IMG/VR virus record: IMGVR_UViG_3300046683_000166
Location: 1-42,852 of that record
DNA: 42,852 nt
Origin: a virus
Direction: 5' to 3' (one strand)
This document shows positions 36,481-42,852 of this stretch, piece after piece; position 1 is the stretch's first letter, and every line of letters starts with the position of its first letter. The translations under genes were made by a program, and so were the position numbers. The notes beneath the pieces were generated by a model, which made no database searches, was not told the DNA's origin, and saw only the letters and a program-made list of their open reading frames with translations.

Positions 36481-36656
36481 GATGGAAGCAAAAGACGACC
36501 ACGGCTTTACACAGAATTTACCTGTATGTCCTAAGTGTGGTGCGCACCATTGGACTAATCATCCTTGCAGTCCTGTTGGTCCTGTTGTCGTTGCCGATGT
36601 TGCTCCTCCGAGTGACGCACCTGTTGTTAGAAAACGCGGCCGACCCAGAAAGGTAA
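36477..36656 (+). CDS. Possible hydrophobic protein in alternate frame (dual coding)
   Basis: ATG 36477 overlaps the gp4-like stop (ATGA) and opens a 59-aa frame: a basic N-terminus MRWKQKTTTALHRIYLY, then VLSVVRTIGLIILAVLLVLL SLPMLLLRV as one long membrane helix. It overlaps almost completely with the zinc/AT-hook-like frame 36482-36676. The hydrophobicity could be a by-product of Pro/Val-rich codons in the other frame, so it is only a candidate. Confidence 0.3.
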   Translation: MRWKQKTTTALHRIYLYVLSVVRTIGLIILAVLLVLLSLPMLLLRVTHLLLENAADPER

Positions 36657-36676
36657 GAGAGGAAGGTTCCACGTGA
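36482..36676 (+). CDS. Small protein with zinc pair and AT-hook-like motif
   Basis: A 64-aa protein (MEAKDDHGFTQNLPVCPKCG...). CPKCGAHHWTNHPC is a likely zinc knuckle, a Pro/Val-rich linker follows, and the C-terminus has RKRGRPRKV, matching the AT-hook core GRP flanked by basic residues. It might bind DNA near the connector or act as a regulator. It overlaps the start of the gp10-like gene by four bases. Confidence 0.6.
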   Translation: MEAKDDHGFTQNLPVCPKCGAHHWTNHPCSPVGPVVVADVAPPSDAPVVRKRGRPRKVREEGST

Positions 36677-38058
36677 AACTTGTTACCACGCTCAAAGATG
36701 GGCAGGGACGTAGCAAGCAGCTCACCGCTGAAACACTGATCAATATGTATGCCGAGAAAGCGCCGGAAGAATCGGTGAGTCCGGCATGGTTGGTCGGTTC
36801 TCCCGGCATGTCGCTGTTGTTGACCTGCGGTATCGGCCCGCTGCGCGCGTTCGATGAGATGAACGGCATTCTCTACGCCGTCTCGGGGACTTATCTCTAC
36901 TCGATCACGAGTGCGCTGGTCGTGACGAATATCGGCGTGCTTGCGGGCATGATTGCGCCCGTCATCATGGTCAACAATGGGACGCAGTTGTTCATCTCAT
37001 CGGCGACTGCACCGGATTACATCTATTCGGTGGCGACCGGCATCGTTGCGATCACCGATCCCGATTTCCCCGGTGCGACTTCTGTGGATTATCTCGACGG
37101 CTACTTTATCTCGACGTCGGATGGAGACACCGGACAGTTTCAGATCTCGGCGATTCTCGATGGCACTAACTACGATGCGCTCGACTTCGCAACCGCGGAG
37201 TCATCGCCGGACCCCTTAGTGCGGGTGTTTGTCGATCATCGCGAGATATTGCTGTTCGGCACCAAGACGATGGAACCGTGGTTCAACTCGGGCGCTTCTG
37301 CATTCCCCTTCGAGCGCATTCCACAAGCGATCACGCAGAAAGGCATTGCATCTCGGATGGCGGTTGCGAGAACGGATAACACGACCTTCTGGCTCGATCA
37401 TACGGGTGTGGTGCGCAAACTCTCGTCGGGTTACGTGCCGACGCGCGTCTCGACGCACGACATCGAGTTCAAGATCAGCCAAGGCGACATCTCGACGGCT
37501 GAGGCATTCGGCTACACGATTGAGGGGCATGAATGTTTCGTACTGACGGTGACGGGTGCAGGGACATTCATCTATGACGCAGCGACCGGACTCTGGCACC
37601 AACGCCAGTCATACGGCCTCAGTCGGTGGCGGGCGAGTTGTTACGCGTATTTCTCTGGGCGGCATTTTGTCGGTGATTACGCAAACGGGAACGTCTACGA
37701 GTTATCGCTGGATACGTTTGTCGAAGGCACCGACCCCCTCGTTGCCGAAATGATCTTTCCGCCGATCGCCAACGATGGGAATCGGTTCACGGTCGATAGT
37801 ATTACATTAGCGATGGAAGTCGGCATTGGGGACACGGTGACACTGTCTCCGCAGGCGACGTTGCAGACGTCGAAGGATGGTCGTACATGGAGCAATCACG
37901 ATCCGATCGATCTCGGTGCGCAGGGTGAGTATGAAACGCAAGTCCAGTGGAATCGTGTCGGGCAGTATCGAAATCTGCACTGCCGGTTTCTGATCTCAGA
38001 TCCGGTCAAGCGAGCGGTATACACGGCCTATGCCGACATTCGAGGAGACGATCAATAA
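36673..38058 (+). CDS. Packaged DNA stabilisation / tail hub protein, P22 gp10-like
   Basis: A 461-aa protein from GTG 36673; P22 gp10 has 472 aa. SKQLTAETLINMYAEKAPEE, SPGMSLLLTCGIGPLRAFDE then MNGILYAVSGTYLYSI are typical of the Phage_stabilise family, and later FVDHREILLFGTKTMEPWFN with GFPFERIPQA-like text, HTGVVRKLSSGYVPTRVSTH. It is a beta-propeller-like hub that plugs the portal with gp4 and carries the tail needle and spikes. Confidence 0.88.
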   Translation: MKLVTTLKDGQGRSKQLTAETLINMYAEKAPEESVSPAWLVGSPGMSLLLTCGIGPLRAFDEMNGILYAVSGTYLYSITSALVVTNIGVLAGMIAPVIMVNNGTQLFISSATAPDYIYSVATGIVAITDPDFPGATSVDYLDGYFISTSDGDTGQFQISAILDGTNYDALDFATAESSPDPLVRVFVDHREILLFGTKTMEPWFNSGASAFPFERIPQAITQKGIASRMAVARTDNTTFWLDHTGVVRKLSSGYVPTRVSTHDIEFKISQGDISTAEAFGYTIEGHECFVLTVTGAGTFIYDAATGLWHQRQSYGLSRWRASCYAYFSGRHFVGDYANGNVYELSLDTFVEGTDPLVAEMIFPPIANDGNRFTVDSITLAMEVGIGDTVTLSPQATLQTSKDGRTWSNHDPIDLGAQGEYETQVQWNRVGQYRNLHCRFLISDPVKRAVYTAYADIRGDDQ

Positions 38059-38429
38059 TGCCTTTTGATAATGCGATCATGCGACATCACTACAATGCGG
38101 TCGCAAACAACAAATTGCTGTATCAAACGCCGCCGATGGGGGGCGCTGGTGATTTCTCGACCGTGCGAACTATTGTGGTCAATCATCCAGAGTTGAACGG
38201 TGGCAAACCGACCGTCATCCCAACGATCTGGGATGGCAAAATGATGTCGAACCACGATGCAATCGCTCATGCAATCGAGTCAGGTCAGACATGGCCTGTG
38301 GATACCGCAGACCCGAATCAACCATGGAGTCAGTCTCCCGATGCGGCATGGCATCAAGAGATGTATCAGATGGGAACTCCACCCGAGATCGGCAATGCGT
38401 TTCTGAGTCCTAAATATCGGTTTCAATAA
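38058..38429 (+). CDS. Small virion-associated protein with NHPELNGGKPTVIPT motif
   Basis: A 123-aa protein from ATG 38058 (TAATG overlap). TIVVNHPELNGGKPTVIPTI WDG is a motif widely seen in phage internal or minor virion proteins (T...v...eln.GkptviPTIwdGk...), followed by MSNHDAIAHAIESGQTWPVD and a Pro/Trp-rich end. Function is not established. It lies between hub and fibre-type genes, so it is likely a virion component. Confidence 0.65.
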   Translation: MPFDNAIMRHHYNAVANNKLLYQTPPMGGAGDFSTVRTIVVNHPELNGGKPTVIPTIWDGKMMSNHDAIAHAIESGQTWPVDTADPNQPWSQSPDAAWHQEMYQMGTPPEIGNAFLSPKYRFQ

Positions 38430-38923
38430 TGACTGACGGCACGGGTTGGTTTCCATCTGCCGAGTTAGGGCGCGTCCTGCCGAATACGGTAGTCGATGCG
38501 CTGCGGCAGACTAAGATCAATGCCGAGACAAAGGCACTCGACAAGAGTTATGAAGTTCGCAGCGATGGGGCCGGCGTGTTCGCGGCGAATACGACTGATC
38601 TCGACGTGCAGTTCTTCTACAACAACCGGGAAGTCGCGACCCGCACGATTCACGGCGTGCTGAATACGACGACCGGCGAGTTCACACTTTCGAGCACTGC
38701 GTTCACCGGCGAGTTGACCGTTGTCGATTACTACGGGACGACCTCGAGCAATGTCGGCGATAGCGTGCGCGCGGATGTCACGCATGTGAAATCAAAGAAA
38801 ACCGGATTCGCGTCGTTCGTTGCGAAGGATATGTCGGTCGGCGGTTCGACGCCGAGTGTGATCACGGATGGGGGTGGTGGTGGTGACTTCCCACCGGGTG
38901 GGGGTGGCGGTGGGTCTAAGTAG
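38429..38923 (+). CDS. Beta-rich protein with Gly-rich C-terminus
   Basis: A 164-aa protein (MTDGTGWFPSAELGRVLPNT...). The region DLDVQFFYNNREVATRTIHG then FTLSSTAFTGELTVVDYYGT looks like a small beta-sandwich. The C-terminus is a glycine-rich tail (GGGGDFPPGGGGGGSK) made of GGT/GGG repeats. That DNA also encodes the N-terminal Val-rich part of the next frame. It may be a tail-needle or head-fibre type protein; this is uncertain. Confidence 0.58.
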   Translation: MTDGTGWFPSAELGRVLPNTVVDALRQTKINAETKALDKSYEVRSDGAGVFAANTTDLDVQFFYNNREVATRTIHGVLNTTTGEFTLSSTAFTGELTVVDYYGTTSSNVGDSVRADVTHVKSKKTGFASFVAKDMSVGGSTPSVITDGGGGGDFPPGGGGGGSK

Positions 38924-39362
38924 CGACATCACACCACCCGATCAGCCGGTCCCGGTAGATCCGCCGCCATTGACATTGCGAGCGGCGACCTATGACGATC
39001 GAACCTGGATGTATGAAGCCTATAAGACGTGGCCGAATCCAAAGGATTTCATCTCGGAGGAGACGGTCTACCGATTCCTACGACGCTGGATCGAGCGCGG
39101 GCAACCGACCTGTAAGGTGGCTGAGGCGGATGGCATTCCAGTGGGGCTGATCACCTACCAGACAAACCTATTCGTCTGTTGGGTCTACAATGTTCTCGTC
39201 GTGCCGGAACACCGTGGCAAAGGCTATTTCAAGCAGATGGCGATGAGTGTCAGGGATGATCTGGTCGCACAAGGGGTGGTGGTGGCGAAGTTCCAGACGC
39301 TACCCGGTCCGATCGAAGGTCGATACGAAGATGATGTGGTCACCCCGGACACGATATTTTGA
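38868..39362 (+). CDS. GNAT-family N-acetyltransferase
   Basis: A GNAT fold from about residue 35: LTLRAATYDDRTWMYEAYKT, then IPVGLITYQTNLFVCWVYNV LVVPEHRGKGYFKQM with the acetyl-CoA pyrophosphate loop (R-G-K-G-Y). ATG 38868 gives 164 aa but overlaps the previous gene by 56 bases; GTG 38910, after a G-rich stretch, would give about 150 aa and is equally possible. It may acetylate a protein, an amino sugar or another host molecule. Its position between virion genes suggests that it is co-expressed late. Confidence 0.72.
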   Translation: MGVVVVTSHRVGVAVGLSSDITPPDQPVPVDPPPLTLRAATYDDRTWMYEAYKTWPNPKDFISEETVYRFLRRWIERGQPTCKVAEADGIPVGLITYQTNLFVCWVYNVLVVPEHRGKGYFKQMAMSVRDDLVAQGVVVAKFQTLPGPIEGRYEDDVVTPDTIF

Positions 39363-39538
39363 TCGAACCGGAATTGGAATGGGACTCTTACGCCGGACAG
39401 AGTATCTTGTTCGCCAGACACGGTGAGGCGTATCACACCATTTGTTGCGAAGGTACGCCAACTGACGACATGGCCCGTTATTACGAAATGATTGCACGCG
39501 AAGAGTTGCTTATGGCGTTGATGAAGGAGGCTCAATAA
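39359..39538 (+). CDS. 59-aa acidic protein with TTG start
   Basis: TTG 39359 overlaps the GNAT stop (TTGA). The product reads IEPELEWDSYAGQSILFARH then GEAYHTICCEGTPTDDMARY YEMIAREELLMALMKEAQ. It is acidic, with a helical C-terminus that contains AAGGAGG, the ribosome-binding site of the next gene (ATG 39538). The codons look protein-like and the gap has no other use. Unknown function. Confidence 0.55.
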   Translation: MIEPELEWDSYAGQSILFARHGEAYHTICCEGTPTDDMARYYEMIAREELLMALMKEAQ

Positions 39539-40458
39539 TGGGGGCATGGATTGCGCCGGCGTTGATTTCTACCGCTGGTGCGTTGATCGGTGGAAATCAA
39601 GCGAACAAAGCATCCAAGGCTGCGCAGAAGTCGGCTGATCAAGCCGCGCAACTGCAGTGGCAGATGTTTCAGCAGACTCGGGCAGATCAAGCGCCCGGTC
39701 GTGCGATCGGCAATGCCGCGCTCAACATGCTCGGTGAAACGGCAGGGTTAGGTACTTATGGACCCGATCAGGCTGCGGCCGATGCGGCACAAGCGAATAC
39801 CCCCGAGGGTGGCGGTCCTGTTGATCCATCAACTCTGGTCGCCACAGGTCGCAAATCAGACGGTGGGCGCAATATCATGGTCGATCCCAACACGGGTTGG
39901 GGTTACGTCATCGCGCAGAAAGGTAGCAATGCCGGGTCTCCCGTGCCGATTGGCTCGAAGATTCCAGGCTATCCACTGACCGACAAATCCGCTGCCGGGC
40001 TCGCCGCGGTTGCTGCGAAGGCCGGTGCGCCGACCCTCAAATACTTCCAGGCGTCACCCGACTATCAATTCCGACTCAACCAAGGCGTGACGGCACTCGA
40101 TCGCTCCGCGGCAGCTCGAGGCATGGTCTTGAGCGGTGCGCAGAACAAGGCGTTGACGCAGTTCGGTCAGGATACGGGTGCGAGTGAGTTCGGCAACTGG
40201 TGGAATCGTATCGCCGGGATCGCGGGGGTCGGGCAGAGCGCGGCTAACAATGGTGCCGCAACCGCGGCGTCGTTCTCGAATACGATCGGCAATACGGTTC
40301 AGAATGCCGGTGATGCGCGGGCGAGCGGCTATCTGGCGAATGCGAACCTGATCGGCGGTGGCGCGAATACCTTGGCGCAGATCGTGTCGCAGTATTACAA
40401 CCCACAACCCAAACTGCCAGCTCCAAGCTATCCAACAACTTGGCGTAATCCAGCATGA
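39538..40458 (+). CDS. DNA-ejection / internal virion protein 1 (P22 gp7-like position)
   Basis: A 306-aa protein. The N-terminus WIAPALISTAGALIGGNQAN KASKAAQKSADQAAQLQWQM is typical of small phage DNA-transfer proteins: a hydrophobic Gly/Ala helix followed by an Ala/Gln coiled coil. A central PDYQFRLNQGVTALDRSAAA RG and SGAQNKALTQFGQDTGASEF block recurs in many podovirus 'DNA transfer' proteins. It probably leaves the capsid with the DNA and helps form a channel through the envelope. Confidence 0.75.
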   Translation: MGAWIAPALISTAGALIGGNQANKASKAAQKSADQAAQLQWQMFQQTRADQAPGRAIGNAALNMLGETAGLGTYGPDQAAADAAQANTPEGGGPVDPSTLVATGRKSDGGRNIMVDPNTGWGYVIAQKGSNAGSPVPIGSKIPGYPLTDKSAAGLAAVAAKAGAPTLKYFQASPDYQFRLNQGVTALDRSAAARGMVLSGAQNKALTQFGQDTGASEFGNWWNRIAGIAGVGQSAANNGAATAASFSNTIGNTVQNAGDARASGYLANANLIGGGANTLAQIVSQYYNPQPKLPAPSYPTTWRNPA

Positions 40459-41630
40459 GCGGCGTCATTGGTGAGATCGCCCGTTACGGTACCGGCCAGA
40501 ACACCCCGTTCGCCGGCATGGCTGAAGGGATGCAGGGTCGCTTCAGGAATGCGCTGCTGCAGCGGGAATCCGATCAGCGGCAGGCGCAACTCGCATTGGA
40601 ACAGCAGCAAGGCACGCGGGCGCAGACGACCTTCGATCAGGCCCAACAAGATCGTCAACAGGCTCTCGCCGCTCACAAGATCTACAGCGAAGCGCCTGGC
40701 TTCAAGAACGATCCGCAGGGATTCTCCAAATGGGTCGATGGTCTCGTTGCGACTGGCTTGATCGTCCCGCAAGACGGTGACGCCATGAAGCAACATGGTT
40801 GGGCTGCTGCGACTGATGTGGCCGCGTCGAAGCTTGGGATTGGGCCGAAGGAATACAATCAAGCGCCGGGATCGCAGACGCTGATTCGCCAACCGAGTGG
40901 TGCGACAGAGACGATTGCTGGACCGCCTGATAATAAACCGGCACCTCTGACCGTCGAAGATCGAATCAGAATCGCGCAGGCTGGAGCGAATGCTAGGGCT
41001 AGCAATGCGCCGCCCGTCATAATCCAAAGTCCCACCGACCCCACCAAGACCGTCTACGGCACCCGAGAACAAGCCGTGGCGGGGGCTGGTACGCCAGCGG
41101 ATGCAAAGGCTGCACAGGATGAGCAGGCGCAAATAGAAGCCAACAATAAAGCGATCGATCAGGGTCGCCAATCATTGGATATCGTCAAGAAGCAAATAGA
41201 CGAATTGACTCCGATGTTGAATGCCAGCAACACCGGCATCGTCGCCAAAAAGGATGCACATGGAAATTGGGTGCATCCGACATTGGCGGGACTCAACCAA
41301 GGTCTTAGCGACGTCGAGGCCAAACTGAATACGATTACGTCCAATGCCTTTGCTGCCAACCTCAATTCGATGAAAAACACCAAGGGACAAACTGCCTTGG
41401 GCCGCGTGTTGGCGGTAGAAGTGCCGATGATTTCCAACAAATTGGCAGCGATCAAACAAGAGCAAAATGCCCTTCAACTAAAGAATGGTCTGGTTGATCT
41501 CTATCGGCAAATGGTGATTCTGCAGAAGCATTTGGAACAGGCGAGGGCGCAGGATGCCAAGAGTTCGCCTGCAGCGCCCAATGCTAAACCCGGCGCTATC
41601 GTTGATTTCCATCAACTGGAACATCCCTGA
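40455..41630 (+). CDS. DNA-ejection / internal virion protein 2
   Basis: A 391-aa protein coupled by ATGA to the preceding one. Residues 1-75 read SGVIGEIARYGTGQNTPFAG MAEGMQGRFRNALLQRESDQ then a Gln-rich helix, like ejection proteins in other podoviruses ('g..f.g....l...q..q.. l.lq..q'). The rest is helical with an Ala/Pro-rich centre and long coiled coils (KAIDQGRQSLDIVKKQIDEL). It is probably co-ejected with its neighbours. Confidence 0.7.
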   Translation: MSGVIGEIARYGTGQNTPFAGMAEGMQGRFRNALLQRESDQRQAQLALEQQQGTRAQTTFDQAQQDRQQALAAHKIYSEAPGFKNDPQGFSKWVDGLVATGLIVPQDGDAMKQHGWAAATDVAASKLGIGPKEYNQAPGSQTLIRQPSGATETIAGPPDNKPAPLTVEDRIRIAQAGANARASNAPPVIIQSPTDPTKTVYGTREQAVAGAGTPADAKAAQDEQAQIEANNKAIDQGRQSLDIVKKQIDELTPMLNASNTGIVAKKDAHGNWVHPTLAGLNQGLSDVEAKLNTITSNAFAANLNSMKNTKGQTALGRVLAVEVPMISNKLAAIKQEQNALQLKNGLVDLYRQMVILQKHLEQARAQDAKSSPAAPNAKPGAIVDFHQLEHP

Positions 41631-42852
41631 TGGACGTTAGGTTGCCGAATGGGACGGTGATCCGAAACGTCCCCGACCACTATAAACAGGTCGATGTTGC
41701 TGGTCTGGCGATCAGGAACAAGTTGGCAACCCCCGACGACTTTCCAGACATCCAAGACGTCGCCAACGCGCCTAGTATGCAGATGAAGCCTGATCAGCCA
41801 CAAGGCTCGGCGCTCGGTGCGGTCGCGGAGAACGCCGCATCGATCGACTCGCGCGCTCTGCTAACGATTCCAGCCGGTCTCGTTGGTCTCGGTCGCACCC
41901 TCTATGGATCTGCAACTGGTGAATCACCCGACGTTGCCGATAGTGCAGGCGGCGAGGCAGTTCGTCAGATGTTGTCTCTCGGCTACACACCCAAGACCGT
42001 TCAGGGGCAGGCGGTTCAGTCAGCGATTGCAGCGCCATTCGTGAAGGGCGGCGATGTCGCACTCGAATATGGCGGTCCCAAGGCGAAACTCGCATTCGAT
42101 GTCGCCTCGCAGCTCGCGCCGGTAGGTAAGGTCTTTGGCGCGAAGGCTGTTGGTGCAGCGACCAAATCCGCTGCGGCTGCGGAAGCTAAGTCCGCCATGT
42201 TGGATACCGTCAGCAAGGATGTTCCGCTCGAAAGTCAGATTAATCAGGCGAGCCAAGATCTCGTCAGCAATCTGGGTGGTTCGAGTAGCGCGCAGTATGA
42301 CGCTGCACTGAAGAAATCCAACACCGATCGGATTGAGTCGATCAAATCTGCGGAGGGGCCAAAGTATGATCAAGTCCGCGCGGCAATCAGTAACAAATAC
42401 ACGGTCCCTGGCGAAACGTATCAATATCTGCAAGACAGACTGAAGCAGGTTGGCGGCAACGTCGATGCGCTTTCAGCCGGCGAAAAGAAACTCAAGACGA
42501 CACTAGAAAACAATCCCACGTTCGTCAGCGTCGGCGGGCAACCACAGGCGATGGTGACGTACGGTGTGATCGATTCGCTGCGCAAACAGTTCGGTAAGAA
42601 ATACTCGAACGATCCCGAGTTCGCGACAGCGGATACCGCGCAACGCGATGCGATCTATGGTGCATTGAGTCGCGATCAGACAACTGCGGCGAAGGCGGCG
42701 GGTGTCGGCGACGTGTTGGATCAGGCGCATGTTCTGACCAAGGCGCGGAAAGCAATCGAGACTTCGCATTATGCGTTATTCGATAAGGATGCGGTTGGAT
42801 CAGCGGTTCCCAAGATCGAGGCGGCAGCGCGCGGTTTGCAAGCCGGCGACAT
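41630..42852 (+). CDS. DNA-ejection / internal virion protein 3, partial (continues at 1-579)
   Basis: It starts at ATG 41630, sharing its A with the previous TGA, and is open to the window end (407 codons). Through the overlap it continues to TGA 577-579, giving 550 aa. MDVRLPNGTVIRNVPDHYKQ VDVAGLAIRNKLATPDDF is a usual opening of phage internal proteins ('..lPnG..i.nvP....'). A membrane-active-looking stretch (LLTIPAGLVGLGRTLYGSAT) follows. The remainder is Ala/Lys-rich helix. The position corresponds to P22 gp16, which crosses the inner membrane at DNA entry. Confidence 0.8.
   Translation, partial: MDVRLPNGTVIRNVPDHYKQVDVAGLAIRNKLATPDDFPDIQDVANAPSMQMKPDQPQGSALGAVAENAASIDSRALLTIPAGLVGLGRTLYGSATGESPDVADSAGGEAVRQMLSLGYTPKTVQGQAVQSAIAAPFVKGGDVALEYGGPKAKLAFDVASQLAPVGKVFGAKAVGAATKSAAAAEAKSAMLDTVSKDVPLESQINQASQDLVSNLGGSSSAQYDAALKKSNTDRIESIKSAEGPKYDQVRAAISNKYTVPGETYQYLQDRLKQVGGNVDALSAGEKKLKTTLENNPTFVSVGGQPQAMVTYGVIDSLRKQFGKKYSNDPEFATADTAQRDAIYGALSRDQTTAAKAAGVGDVLDQAHVLTKARKAIETSHYALFDKDAVGSAVPKIEAAARGLQAGD
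42702..42852. repeat. Terminal redundancy, right copy
   Basis: A 151-base copy of 1-149. It has two extra bases (GC) after GTGTCGGCGACGTGTTGGAT CAGGC that keep the ejection-protein frame open, so this copy is the more credible version. Confidence 0.9.

Noticed and set aside
41612-41803. Minus-strand 63-aa frame opposite the start of the third ejection protein
   Set aside because: The plus frame from 41630 is open to the window end and continues at 1-579; the minus frame is a shadow.

Overview
The window is an essentially complete, circularly closed genome (about 42.7 kb unique) of a tailed phage with P22-like (podovirus) architecture, probably infecting a Gram-negative bacterium. The P22-like assignment rests on portal, coat, gp4-like and gp10-like head-closure proteins, a set of three consecutive ejection-type proteins and a tailspike with an N-terminal head-binding domain and a pectate-lyase-like beta-helix, in nearly the P22 order (TerS, TerL, portal, scaffold, coat, gp4, gp10, ejection proteins, tailspike). 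A nested inner/outer spanin pair indicates a Gram-negative host. The last 151 bases repeat the first 149 with one 2-base indel, and the ends fall inside one gene (41630 to end, continuing at 1-579). This looks like an assembly overlap of a circular or circularly permuted molecule.

Layout. 1-6398 (+): end of the last ejection protein, tailspike, SleB-like cell-wall hydrolase, small membrane proteins, a probable -1 frameshift fusion (4318-5549), holin candidate, spanins and two tiny cytoplasmic proteins. 6364-10360 (-): a tightly packed operon of about 15 mostly small proteins, many with zinc-ribbon cysteine pairs, plus a Rad52-like annealing protein. 10361-10495 is a divergent control region with four TCTAG boxes, next to a ribbon-helix-helix repressor gene. 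10496-14050 (+): small HTH and membrane proteins, a replication-initiator-like protein, an orphan C5 cytosine methyltransferase and a DUF1064 nuclease-like protein. 14156-16202 (-): an ArdC-like antirestriction protein and small proteins separated by repeated junction sequences. 16203-16547 is a second divergent control region with repeats and two strong hairpins.

16548-31130 (+): a small zinc protein, two very large proteins with Sec signal peptides (about 784 and 1228 aa), a fibre-adaptor-like protein, TerS, TerL, portal and several minor structural proteins, including one made of DWPNP repeats. 31127-33364: a self-contained scaffold plus coat unit with its own promoter and a strong intrinsic terminator; the coat gene seems to begin at an ATC codon. 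33384-36091: an unusual cassette (glycosyltransferase, SAM methyltransferase, radical SAM/SPASM protein, HAD-like protein) inserted between coat and head-closure genes. 36088 to the end: head closure, minor virion proteins, a GNAT protein and the ejection proteins.

No integrase, DNA polymerase, helicase, RNA polymerase, tRNA or CRISPR array was recognised. Replication seems to rely on the host, assisted by the initiator-like and annealing proteins. All functional names are from reading the sequence; no search was run.
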